Assembly (NCBI GenBank): GCA_020845475.1
Contig: JADLFN010000039.1
Coordinates: forward strand, 62,001-126,000
Source: Planctomycetota bacterium
GTDB taxonomy: Bacteria > Planctomycetota > UBA8742 > UBA2392
DNA: 64,000 nucleotides
Direction of reading: 5' to 3'
In this document: positions 1-10,700 of the stretch, piece by piece
How positions within the stretch are numbered: position 1 is the stretch's first letter
Layout: every line of letters begins with the position of its first letter
Translations under genes and position numbers: made by a program
The notes under the pieces: generated by a model
What the model was told of the DNA's origin: nothing
Databases searched by the model: none
The model's input: only the letters and a program-made list of their open reading frames with translations

Positions 1-1
1 A

Positions 2-742
2 GCAGGGGGCGCGGGCGGTTGGCCCGGAGGTGCTCGCGGCGGCAATCAGGGGCCGAAGGCGCCCGATGATCCCAACAACAAGGGCAAGAACGGCGGTCAG
101 GGCCAAGGCGGCAACCAGGGCCAGGATTGGAAGAAGCAATGGGAAGACGCCGTGAACGCGCTGGGATGGGGTGAAGACGGCACAGAAGAGCGCGTCGAAC
201 CCGGCCAGACGGTGCCCGAAAAAGACAAAGAGGCGTGGCTTGAAACCGAAGCCACCAAGCTTGGGCTTGAGGACAAAAAGATCCGCTCTGACTTCAAGAA
301 GCTCGGCCTCAAGGCCTGGAAAGACAGCGAAACGGAAGACGCAAAGTTTGCCCAGACCTACAAGGCCTACAAAGATCTCAAGGACGCCGACAAGAAGCTT
401 GAAGAGCCGCGCAAGAAGCACCTTGAGGCGCTCGCCAAAATCTGGGAAAAGTCAGACGCCGAAATGACGAAGAAGAAGGCGCTGAATGAAGAACAGTTGA
501 AAACGTGGCAGGAAGACACGAAAAAGATGCGCACGCAAACCGCGACCGACAAGAGCGCGGAACAGGACAAAATTCGCGCCCGCAAGGTTGAAGAACTCAA
601 GAAGCAGTGGTCCGACTACGCCAAGGGCGGCACGGAGAAGAAGGAAGAGACAGACAAGAAGCCCAAGAAGAAGGAAGAAGGCGAAGAAGACAAGAAGCCC
701 GCCGAGGGCGATTCCAGCTCCGGCGAATCCGAAAGGAAGTAA
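2..742 (+). CDS. Lys/Glu-rich protein, 5' end outside window (paralogue of next gene)
   Basis: The frame is open from base 2, so the gene begins upstream; the track's GTG at 152 is only an internal codon. The visible N-terminal part is low-complexity Gly/Asn/Gln-rich. It is followed by about 150 residues of charged, helix-rich sequence and a Lys/Glu tail. The central block (GLKAWKDSETEDAKFAQ..., then a TATDK motif) aligns with the next gene (VLKAWKDSEAEDARYAK..., TATDK), so the two are tandem paralogues. I do not recognise a family. The neighbour has a signal peptide, so this protein is probably exported too, but its own N-terminus is not visible. It ends just before a strong terminator. Confidence 0.75.
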   Translation, partial: AGGAGGWPGGARGGNQGPKAPDDPNNKGKNGGQGQGGNQGQDWKKQWEDAVNALGWGEDGTEERVEPGQTVPEKDKEAWLETEATKLGLEDKKIRSDFKKLGLKAWKDSETEDAKFAQTYKAYKDLKDADKKLEEPRKKHLEALAKIWEKSDAEMTKKKALNEEQLKTWQEDTKKMRTQTATDKSAEQDKIRARKVEELKKQWSDYAKGGTEKKEETDKKPKKKEEGEEDKKPAEGDSSSGESERK

Positions 743-775
743 CGCTGTAGCCCGCAAGGGCCGCCAGCGCGCCAG

Positions 776-805
776 CACAAGCCCGTTCGCGGGCTTGTGT
801 TTTTT
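776..805 (+). terminator. Rho-independent terminator with TTCG loop
   Basis: A perfect 10-bp stem (CACAAGCCCG / CGGGCTTGTG) closed by a TTCG tetraloop is followed by a run of six T. It lies 34 nt after the first gene and separates the two paralogues into different transcripts. Confidence 0.9.
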
Positions 806-861
806 CCGCAACCTGACTCCGGCTGCGTGGTTTAATGCGACAACCACCCTAGGGCACGATC

Positions 862-1569
862 ATGCGCTACTTCCTCATTGTTCTGTTGCTGTGCGCCGCC
901 TCGCCATTGATGGCCCAGATTGGCCGCGGGGGCAAGCACGCCGCGCGCGGCGGCGAACCCAAAGGCCCCGACACTGATAAACAGCGCGAAGAAGCCCAGC
1001 GTCGCGCCCAAAAGGCCGCCGCTGAGAAAGAGCGCGACGAAAAGGAAGCCGAGCGCGAAACCGCCAAAGCTGAGCGCGAGGCCAAGAAATCAGAGAAAGA
1101 AGGCGTTGCCGCACCAGAAGAAATCAAGCCCGGCGACGTCATCGCGGAAGAAGTGAAACTGGCCTGGATCGAAGCCGAGATGGACAAACTGGCCATCGAG
1201 AGCAAGACCACGCGCACCAGCTTCTCCAAGCTCGTGCTCAAGGCCTGGAAAGACAGCGAAGCCGAGGACGCGCGCTACGCCAAGGAATACGAGGCAGCCA
1301 AAGACGACGCCAAACTGCTCGACCCGGCGCGCAAGGCTCACCAGGAGAAGCTCAAGAAAATCTGGGACGACCTCGACAGCGAGGCCACCAAAAAGCGCCT
1401 GCTCGACGATATCCGGCTCAAGGCGTGGCAGACCGATAGCAAGTTCCTGCGCGAGAAAACCGCCACCGACAAATTCGAAGAGCAGGAGAAGGCCAAGCTC
1501 GCCAAGAAGCAGCCCAAGAAGAAAGCCGAAGAAAGACCCGAAGGCGAAACGCCGGAAAAGGGCAACTAG
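862..1569 (+). CDS. Secreted Lys/Glu-rich hypothetical protein
   Basis: 235 aa. The N-terminus MRYFLIVLLLCAASPLMAQ is a clear signal peptide with cleavage expected after AQ, so the protein is periplasmic or secreted. The rest is highly charged and probably coiled-coil, with EAQRRAQKAAAEKERDEK-like runs, and ends in a basic/acidic tail. The second half aligns with the preceding gene (LKAWKDSEAEDA, TATDKFEEQEKAK). The start is supported by the signal peptide and by a TAGGGC box ending 6 nt upstream of the ATG. No enzymatic motif is visible. Function is unknown; a structural or binding role at the envelope is only a guess. Confidence 0.85.
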   Translation: MRYFLIVLLLCAASPLMAQIGRGGKHAARGGEPKGPDTDKQREEAQRRAQKAAAEKERDEKEAERETAKAEREAKKSEKEGVAAPEEIKPGDVIAEEVKLAWIEAEMDKLAIESKTTRTSFSKLVLKAWKDSEAEDARYAKEYEAAKDDAKLLDPARKAHQEKLKKIWDDLDSEATKKRLLDDIRLKAWQTDSKFLREKTATDKFEEQEKAKLAKKQPKKKAEERPEGETPEKGN

Positions 1570-1588
1570 GCGTATCTCAACTCATAGG

Positions 1589-1614
1589 GGCGGGCTTTGT
1601 GGCCCGCCTCTTTG
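1589..1614 (+). terminator. Probable terminator
   Basis: A 7-bp GC stem GGCGGGC / GCCCGCC with a six-base loop is followed by TCTTTG, a weak T tract. It lies 20 nt after the stop of the secreted protein gene. Confidence 0.6.
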
Positions 1615-1615
1615 C

Positions 1616-1621
1616 TATTCT
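1616..1621 (+). promoter_or_regulatory. -10 box TATTCT, leaderless start
   Basis: TATTCT, in the extended form TGCTATTCT, ends 6 nt before the ATG at 1628. There is no Shine-Dalgarno between them, so transcription probably starts at or beside the start codon. Confidence 0.6.
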
Positions 1622-1627
1622 CTGCCT

Positions 1628-2779
1628 ATGCTCTCACGCGCCGAAATTGAGGAGTTGTTCCCCGCTACGCGCAACCTCGTTTACCTCGACACCGCTTACC
1701 GCGGGCCGCTGTGCAAACCCGCCCGTGACGCCGCCGAGGAGTATTTGCGTAGCGTTTCCGAGCGCGGCTCGCTGGAGATCCAGCGCTACATCGACTTGAT
1801 GCACGGCTGCCGCAAACGGCTAGCCAACGTGTTCAACGCCAAGTCCGACGAATTCGTGTTTCTGGCCAACGCCACGGACGCGTTTTCGCGCGTCACGCTC
1901 GGCATTGACTGGCGCGAGGGCGACGAAGTCGTCGCGCCGGAGAACGACTACCCCGGCGTGCTGCGGCCCTTGCTCGATCTAAGAAGGCGCGGTGTCAAGC
2001 TCGTGCTCGTGCCCCCGCGCGATGACGCTGTGTTCGCCGAGCAGTTGCTAGCGGCCTGCACGCCGCGCACGCGGCTGATCGCCGCCAGCCACGTCAATTT
2101 CCGCACGGGCTTCTGCTTAGACGTGTCAACACTCTGCGCGGGCGCAAAGAAGAAGGGCGTGCTGACCGCGATTGACTTCGTGCAATCGGCGGGCTGCCTG
2201 CAGCTTGATTTCGGCGCGCTCGGCGTCGATTTCGGCAACTTCGCCGCCCGCAAGTGGTTCTGCGCGCTTGACACGCTCGGCATCTTCTACGTGCGCGAGG
2301 AGTCGCTCAACAAACTCACGCCGCACACACTGGGGCTCTTCAGCGTCGCCGAGCCGCACAACTTCGATGCGATTGATCAGCCGCTCGCACCGGGGGCCCG
2401 CCGCTTTATGCTCGGCGCACCGCCGTACATCCAGATAGCCGCGTTCGATGCCGCGCTGGAGTTGTATCAACGCGTGGGTGCGGCCGAGATCGAACGCGGC
2501 GTTCGAGGGCTGGGAAAGGCCACACGCGAAGGCGCGAAGGCCGCGAAGATCGGTTGCATGGGCGAGCGCTGGCCCGCAAACGCGCAATCGCCCATTGTGT
2601 GCCTGCACCGCGAGGGCAAGCTGGCCGATGAATCTCTGGAGCCGCGCCTGCTGGAGAAAGGCATCGTCGCCAGCGTGCGCAAGGGCATCGTTCGCATCAG
2701 CCCGCATTGGTTCAACACCGCAACTGATCTCCAGAAACTGATGCGCGAGCTAGCGGATCAAACCTCAAAGCACATATAG
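1628..2779 (+). CDS. Class V aminotransferase (cysteine desulfurase/isopenicillin epimerase-like)
   Basis: 383 aa, a PLP-dependent fold type I enzyme of the class V family. Visible family features are the N-terminal YLDTAYRGP segment, the DFVQSAG motif (Asp183 for the pyridine nitrogen, Gln186), and AARKWF, where Lys209 is the expected Schiff-base lysine. The usual His before the lysine is replaced by Arg, which argues against a canonical NifS/IscS. No C-terminal cysteine-loop motif of cysteine desulfurases is evident. The substrate cannot be read from sequence; kynureninase-like, epimerase-like and desulfurase-like members all fit. The small unknown gene starts 7 nt downstream, so they may be cotranscribed. 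Confidence 0.85.
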   Translation: MLSRAEIEELFPATRNLVYLDTAYRGPLCKPARDAAEEYLRSVSERGSLEIQRYIDLMHGCRKRLANVFNAKSDEFVFLANATDAFSRVTLGIDWREGDEVVAPENDYPGVLRPLLDLRRRGVKLVLVPPRDDAVFAEQLLAACTPRTRLIAASHVNFRTGFCLDVSTLCAGAKKKGVLTAIDFVQSAGCLQLDFGALGVDFGNFAARKWFCALDTLGIFYVREESLNKLTPHTLGLFSVAEPHNFDAIDQPLAPGARRFMLGAPPYIQIAAFDAALELYQRVGAAEIERGVRGLGKATREGAKAAKIGCMGERWPANAQSPIVCLHREGKLADESLEPRLLEKGIVASVRKGIVRISPHWFNTATDLQKLMRELADQTSKHI

Positions 2780-2786
2780 GATAGCC

Positions 2787-3257
2787 ATGGCACTCCTATC
2801 CCGTTTGATGACGCTAGATAAGGCCCTGCCCGCCCAGTTGAAAGCGTTGCCAGAACAGGTTGTACGTCGATTGGTCCTGAAGATTGTGGCGACCGAACTT
2901 CGTCGCGTCCACGTGCGTTCTTTGGTCTGCGTGCATGCTATGGGAGTTGTGAGAGGCAAAGAGAAGCCATCTAGCGAACTCATGGAACAGCTTGAGCAAT
3001 TGGTTGAGCACTACGACTCGAAATACTTTGATGCTTCGGATCAAGACGAGGCTGGAGTGACGGAACAAGCCGAAGTGGCCGCAATCAATTTCGCCCGAGC
3101 ACGAGCCGTCGCCGCATTGGATTGCCTAGTGCGGGGCGAATTTCAGGAGTCGATTTACGAGGCGTGCTATGTCGACGAAACTCCCGACACGGTCCTGACT
3201 AAATTGAAGACTGAATTGAAGTCCGTTGCGCCTTTACGGTCACGCCGTAATCGCTAG
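2787..3257 (+). CDS. Hypothetical protein
   Basis: 156 aa, starting 7 nt after the aminotransferase stop. The composition is ordinary soluble and mostly helical, with no signal peptide, membrane segment or recognised motif. It carries paired Cys residues in the C-terminal part (LDCLVRGEF, YEACYVDE). Codon use looks less GC-biased at third positions than in the flanking genes (many TTG, CGA, GAT), hinting at later acquisition. The ATG follows an AGGATAGCC stretch that can serve as a ribosome binding site. Function unknown. Confidence 0.65.
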   Translation: MALLSRLMTLDKALPAQLKALPEQVVRRLVLKIVATELRRVHVRSLVCVHAMGVVRGKEKPSSELMEQLEQLVEHYDSKYFDASDQDEAGVTEQAEVAAINFARARAVAALDCLVRGEFQESIYEACYVDETPDTVLTKLKTELKSVAPLRSRRNR

Positions 3258-3287
3258 ATTGCGCGCTCTCCGAGCTTAGGACTCAAC

Positions 3288-4487
<1,200 letters not shown>

Positions 4488-4581
4488 CGCCTAAGAGGTC
4501 TTCACGCGACTTTCGCAAGATTTGTATTGCAGCAGTCATCGATGAGATGAGAATCAGCACCCCATCTCTATTGGTGATGCT

Positions 4582-7500
4582 ATGGATCGAATCGCGTGCC
4601 TTTTGATTATTCTCTCTCTGTCCGCCGCCCTGCGTGCTGAAGAACAAACGCAAGAGTTCAATGTAACCATGAAGGGGCAGGTCGTAGGCAATCCGCAAGA
4701 AAAACTTGATGGTGTATCCATAGACGCCAAGGCTCACGAATTCTGGGGCCATGCCGACCAGAAAACACTTGAGCGCCGCGAGAAAGCTGAAGGGCCGTAC
4801 CCCAAAGCGACCGTAACGGGCAGCGCCACAACTGGGCCGGACGGCGCTTTCACCATCGGAGTCAAGGTAAAGCTGGTTGGTCAACGCATTCCGAAAGTTA
4901 AGTGGGGCAACCCGCCTGTAGAAACATGCTATGCGCAGGTTACGTTTACAGCCAGCAAACCGGGATACGTGACGCGCACCACGCTCATCATGGTGACGCC
5001 CATTGAGCCCATTAACAGCGTGTACCTCTCCCAGTTCGTCAAAGCAGTTACGATCAGCGGCCGCGCGGTCAGCAAATCCAACTCTCCGCTGGGCGATGTT
5101 AAGCTTTATCTCGCCAGCGAGGGCGAGTACCTGATCCGCGACCACATCCGGCCGCCGCAGGGCCCCCTGCCCCAAGCGAAGAGCGACAAAGATGGCTACT
5201 TCAGATTCGAGGGAGTGGATCCGGTAGGGTCCTCCGGTCGCATGATCATTCCTGACTCGGAGAATCTTGCGGTCGATCCGAAGTCGCCTCACTGGTACGG
5301 AATCAGGCTTCCCGATAACTCCAGTGAACTCAAGGTGGGCGATGTGGCCTTCTGGCCCGCAGGCGGTATCAAGGTGACATTTCTCGACCAGAAAGGGGCA
5401 AAGGCGATAGTTGGAACGCACTTGGAAATGGTGGAACCTAGTGGCGGACGCTACCTGACGCTTCGCAGTTTCATAGAGCAGGGCGTGTACGAGTTCACGC
5501 GGTTGCCCGAAGGCAGATACCAGCTCACTGCAGGCGGGGTCGAGGACGCATACGTGACGATTCCCAATATCGAAGTCAAAGGAGCGCAGGTTACCGCTTT
5601 GGGCAACCAAGTCCTGATTCCACCATGCAACGTGACAATCAAGCTCGAGGCACCCGCCGATGCAACGCTCAGGGAAGCCCACTTTCGACTGTTCAAGTTG
5701 GACGGGGACTGGAACAACCCTCGTGCCGAGATAGACAAATTCACAGGGCTTCACTACCTGGACAATGGAACACAATCGGGCCAGAACACTTTCGTATTCG
5801 AGCGAGTGCCAGTCGGCAAATACGAAATCTGGATTCATGCGCGGGAGATCGGTACCACATCGCAAAAGCTGGAGTTTTCACAACGCAAGGAGACCGTCAC
5901 GGTAAAGCTTATCTCGGGCGTGCCGGCCAGGGTTTCAATGTTTGGGCCCGACGGCGCGGCGGTCAAAGGCGGAGTCTTTTTCCTCCACGAAACCAGTCCG
6001 GCGTACGCACTGTTTCATGAAACCAAGGGAGAATCCTCCAAACTGAGGTACACCTCACTTCGCGACAGTGGCTGGTCGTTCGTTGAGAGCGCCTGGTGCA
6101 GTCCTTCCAGTCCGTTCGACGGGGGAGTTTTGTTGCGGCCCGGTAAATACGTCGTGCTCGCCTACCCCGAACAGCTTGGCAAATTGGTCAAAACGGATCT
6201 CGTCGTACAACCCGGAAAGCAGATCGAACTGCGCCTGGAAGTCAAGCCCGCAATCCTGAGGGTCGCTCTCTCGCAATCCAAAAAGGCCTATGCCGAGAAC
6301 TATGCTTACCTCGTTGCCCGTGAAAGTTTTCGATTTGTCGACGAGGTTCCAGACGTTGCATCGTGGCGGCCGTCCGGCGCGCGCATCTACTCCGCCAAGA
6401 CTGACAAGAAGGGAGAGGCGCTCTTTGACAAAGTGGCGGCGGGCGAATACGTCGCGCTGAGCCTCACCGAGTTCCGTTACGTCAGCGCTTTTGGTTTCCA
6501 TATTCGCCCCGACGAGTTTTCCGCATCACTCGCTAAGCGGTTCATCAGGGTTGATACTGGCGAAAGCAAGCTGAAGTGCGAGCTTCCGGCTTACACGGGC
6601 ACTTGGTTGAACGTCTCCGTAAAGTGGGGGCAAAAGAGTGATTTCAAGGGCGCCGTGCTGGTTCCGTCGGCACCGGGCTTGAGCCCAATCCAGGGTTTTG
6701 GGGGATTCGAAGTGAACTTCGGGCTTGTGGCCAAAGGCAAGTACGAGTGCATCATCAAAGGGGATTCGTTTCGCGGTCGGGCCTCGCTTGTGCAGAAAGT
6801 AGAGGTGACGAAAGCCGGAGAACAGCAACTCAAAGTCGAACCCGAGTGGCGCAACGTGATGATCAAGTTCGCCCAGGACGATCTCGAAGATTTCTCCGAG
6901 GCCATATTCGTCCTTCGCTCCGAAAGCAGGTCGCATCACCCGGATGCGGTAACGGCGCAATCGTCGCCCGTCAACTGGACTCAATTTGAGACCGCAGACG
7001 GCGACTATGTCATGACCTGCTGCTGGAAGAACAAGCGCAAGGAATTGAACACCGTTGTTGAGAAACTGCGCGTGGCGGGAAAGAACCTGACACTGGACCT
7101 CAAGCCCAAGAGCGATCATGGCGCCATCGTGATCGATTTGCAATCAACGCGTGATTCAGACTCCCGCGGCCGAAACGCGAGTCGCTTTCGCCTCATGAAC
7201 GCGGCTGGCGCCGAAGTTGCCCTGGCAGATGCGGGCCTGCGCGCTTTCTACTACGGCCACATCATTGGTGTACCGCCGGGAACCTATTCGCTTGAGCTTG
7301 AACTGGCAGGTTTCGAGCCGCTGCGGCTGGAAAAGCTCACCGTGACTGCCGGCGCAGTAACAACGGCGAGTGCAGCGCCCAAGGCACTGAAGGCGCTGAC
7401 ATGCACCTTCGAGGCAGAAGGCCTGTCTCTCCAGATGTTGCGCAGCGCCCTGATTACTGCCTACGATTCCGAAAACATCACGCTTCAGCTGGCGGAGAGG

Positions 7501-7668
7501 CCGCGAGTCAATTGGGCAGAATCTCAAGACTACACAATTGTTCTGACACTCAATTCCATTCCGGCTGCAACGTCGAAGATCAGCATCAAGGTTGCAGGCT
7601 ACAAAGAGCTGCTCGTCGAGTTGAAGGAAACCGAGACACGACAAGCACCCAGACTGGAACGCGAGTAA
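4582..7668 (+). CDS. Large secreted carboxypeptidase-regulatory-like multi-domain protein
   Basis: 1028 aa. A signal peptide (about residues 1-19, ending LRAEE) precedes a chain of beta-sandwich modules of the carboxypeptidase-regulatory/prealbumin-like type. Repeated signatures are turns such as DKDGYFRFEGVDP, RLPEGRYQLTAGG, RVPVGKYEIWIHA and GVPPGTYSLELE, typical of that fold. The N-terminal 130 residues (EFWGHADQK...RREKAEGPYP) form a module that occurs once here and twice in the next gene. No catalytic motif, membrane anchor or sorting signal was found. It is presumably extracellular or on the outer surface. A TATTGG box ends 7 nt before the ATG. The 38-nt gap to the next gene suggests a common operon or recent duplication. 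Confidence 0.85.
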   Translation: MDRIACLLIILSLSAALRAEEQTQEFNVTMKGQVVGNPQEKLDGVSIDAKAHEFWGHADQKTLERREKAEGPYPKATVTGSATTGPDGAFTIGVKVKLVGQRIPKVKWGNPPVETCYAQVTFTASKPGYVTRTTLIMVTPIEPINSVYLSQFVKAVTISGRAVSKSNSPLGDVKLYLASEGEYLIRDHIRPPQGPLPQAKSDKDGYFRFEGVDPVGSSGRMIIPDSENLAVDPKSPHWYGIRLPDNSSELKVGDVAFWPAGGIKVTFLDQKGAKAIVGTHLEMVEPSGGRYLTLRSFIEQGVYEFTRLPEGRYQLTAGGVEDAYVTIPNIEVKGAQVTALGNQVLIPPCNVTIKLEAPADATLREAHFRLFKLDGDWNNPRAEIDKFTGLHYLDNGTQSGQNTFVFERVPVGKYEIWIHAREIGTTSQKLEFSQRKETVTVKLISGVPARVSMFGPDGAAVKGGVFFLHETSPAYALFHETKGESSKLRYTSLRDSGWSFVESAWCSPSSPFDGGVLLRPGKYVVLAYPEQLGKLVKTDLVVQPGKQIELRLEVKPAILRVALSQSKKAYAENYAYLVARESFRFVDEVPDVASWRPSGARIYSAKTDKKGEALFDKVAAGEYVALSLTEFRYVSAFGFHIRPDEFSASLAKRFIRVDTGESKLKCELPAYTGTWLNVSVKWGQKSDFKGAVLVPSAPGLSPIQGFGGFEVNFGLVAKGKYECIIKGDSFRGRASLVQKVEVTKAGEQQLKVEPEWRNVMIKFAQDDLEDFSEAIFVLRSESRSHHPDAVTAQSSPVNWTQFETADGDYVMTCCWKNKRKELNTVVEKLRVAGKNLTLDLKPKSDHGAIVIDLQSTRDSDSRGRNASRFRLMNAAGAEVALADAGLRAFYYGHIIGVPPGTYSLELELAGFEPLRLEKLTVTAGAVTTASAAPKALKALTCTFEAEGLSLQMLRSALITAYDSENITLQLAERPRVNWAESQDYTIVLTLNSIPAATSKISIKVAGYKELLVELKETETRQAPRLERE

Positions 7669-7733
7669 TCGCGCCCTTTCTGCGTCGATGGTCAAGAATG
7701 TGAACCATGCCTGCATTGTACGAAAGGATTTCA

Positions 7734-10700
7734 ATGCGTTACTTCGCGCCTCTGCTTCTCCTGATTTGCCTTGCTCCCGGGCTTTTTGCTGCTGAGCAGA
7801 AGCTTGAGTTTGATGCTCGTGTTGAGGGCCGTGTTACGGACACCTTTGGCGCGGGCGTGGCCGGGGTTTCGGTCAAGGTCGTGCTCAACGACCTTTGGGG
7901 CTGCAAGTCTGCCGACCAAAAAGCCGCGCAAGAACGCAAACGCGGCAAGTTTCCCTCTGGCAGCGTCAGTGGCGAATGCAGCTCCGACGCTGAGGGCAAG
8001 TTCACGCTTGCCGCCAAAGTCGCGCTCAAGGACGGCACGCTGCCGCAAACGAAAATCAAAGCCGCTGACGGCAGCATGATCGAGACTTGCTGGATTTCCG
8101 TAACCGTCTCGGCACAGAAGGTCGGCTATTTTGCCCAATCCTGGGAGACGGTGCTTTACCAGGATGCGCCCAACAAGTGGCCGCTTCCCAATTTCGTTCG
8201 CGCCTTCACGCTCAGTGGCCGCGCCGTGATGCAGCCTCTCTCGCAGCCGCTTGAAGGGCTGTCCCTGTACTTCATCAAGCCCGAAGATGCCGCGTCGGGC
8301 AACATCCCCCCGGACACTTTGAAGGCCATCACGGACAAAGGCGGCGCCTTCAGCTTCACGGGCGTTAACGTGCACAAGCATTCCGGCTGCGTGGTTTACG
8401 CCGATTCCGAAGGCTGGGCACTCGACCCGCTCTCCCCCCACTGGAATACGGAACTGAAGCTCGGCAGCGATCACGACGCCTCGCTGGGCGATCTCACGTT
8501 CTGCCCGACCGGCAGCATGAAGCTCACGCTCAAGCGCGAACACAACCAGCCCTTGGCGGCGCCGCTGACCCTGACCATGATTGAGCCTGTCAAGGGCCGC
8601 TTCCTGGCCGCGCTCAAGAATGGCTCATACGGCAAGTTCACGTGCGACCGACTGCCCGAGGGCCGCTATCGCATCTCCTCGCCCGCGCAGGGCGGTGCAC
8701 CCGCCTTTGCCAAAGAGTTCCGCGTTGAATCCGGCAAGACGACCGACCTCGGTGCGGAATTACTGCTCGACGTCGAGCAATCGGTCGAGTTCAGCACCAA
8801 GCTGATCGGCAGCGTGCGGACGAATCAGGGTGTGCTGGCCGGCGCGAAAATCACCTGTGAACCCAACAAGCTGTGGCACTTCCGGAGCGCCAAGGAAATG
8901 GAACGCGAGGAAATCGCGTTTGGCAAGTTCCCTGAAATCACAGTCAGCGGCGAAGCCACCAGCGAAGACGACGGCGGCTTCGTCATCGAAGTCAAGGTCA
9001 CGCTCAAGGGCGCCTGCATTCCCATGCAGAACCTGGCGACCGCCCGCGGAAACTATGTCCAACAGCCCTTTTGCCACCTGCATTTCAACGCGGAGTCCGA
9101 GGGCTACTGCAAGACGCAAATCACCATTATGGTGTGGGAAGGCACGCGCAACCGTGTGGACTTTGGCCGCGTCTCGCGCGCGTGTTCGGTGACTGGCCGC
9201 ATCCTCGACGGCGATACCGGCAAGCCGCTGGCTGACACGCCGCTGGTGTTCGGCAGTGAGCGCGAATTCTATTGGGGCACGCGCAGCGCCGAGCTGGTCT
9301 CAACGAAGACCGATGCCGAGGGCAATTTCAAGTTCACCGGGCTGGACGCCAACAAGCGCTACCAGGGCATTGTCATGGTGGACTCCGACCACTACGTGCT
9401 CGATCCCAACTCCACGGGCTGGCAGAACATCGATCTCAACCGCAACCATGACGCGAAACTGGGCGACCTGCGATTTGTCAAATGCGGCACAATCAAGGGC
9501 CAGTTGCTCAATCCCGACAATTCGGCGCTCGAAGCCCAGTCCCAGATCAGCCCGCAGACCTCCGTTTCGGGAGGCCGCCACCAGGACCACGGGCGCATCA
9601 TGCAGCAGAACCTGGATTCAGGCCGCGGGGCGTTCCGGTTCTCGCGGCTGCCCGTGGGCAAGTACCAGCTCATGGCGCAGTCGCACCAATACCTGCCTCT
9701 GTTGATCAAGGACATCGAGGTCAAGGCGGCTCAAACCGTTGATCTTGGCAACCTGACGATGATCAACTCGATGAAGATCAACGTCGAAGTTGACACCGGT
9801 GGTCAAGGCGATGGCACGGACGGCCGAATCTACGCCGAGCAGATTGAGGGCAACGATCCTGAGATGGAGCTCAACAACAACACCGAACATCGCGGCAAGC
9901 GCAACAATGAATACTGGCGCGGTGGCGTAGCCACTTTCGACCGCATGCCCCCGGGGAAGTGGCGCATTACGATTTTCTGCCGCAACTTCTGCCCCGCCAC
10001 GGAGGTCGTCGAACTCAAGCGGACGGACGTGACGGTCAAGTTCAAGCTGACGGCCGGCGCGAAGCTCTCGGTCAATCTCTCTGACCGCAACGGCAACGCC
10101 ATGAACGGCACCGTTTTGCTCGTGTCCTGTGAGAACGCGATTTACACCGAATACACGAAGTCCGGCAAGCTGCCCGCCATCGAAGACGTTCACCGCAACT
10201 GGCAGCTCTGGAACCGCAGTATTGACCTGCGCATCTCCCAGGAGTACCGCGAGGCGATCGTGATTGAGCACGCACGGCCCGGCAAGTACTTCGTGATCGC
10301 CTTCATCCGTGAAAAGACCCCGATCGCCAGCGAAGTGATTGAACTGTTCGAAGGCAAAGACGCTCAAGTGGCCCTGCGAGAGCCGAGCGCGACTTTGAAG
10401 GTCGCGCTCAAGCGCGGCGGCAAGCCCGCCGCGAACGAGTCCGTTTACGTGTTTTCGCTCGTCGGGCTGAAAGACCCGCTGAAAGACGAATACGACCCCA
10501 ACCGCGGCAGCGTGTTTGGCAATTACAACGTTGCGCCGCGTTCCACGAGCAATGAAGGAACAGTCGAGTTCAAGGGCCTCAACGTGGGTGACCTGTGCGT
10601 CGTCACGGCACGCGAGCACCTGTGCCTGACGCGCGGCTTGGGCAATCCCTACAAGCAGGGTTTGATGGAAGTGCTGCGCGCCCGGGTGCAGAAAGCCAGC

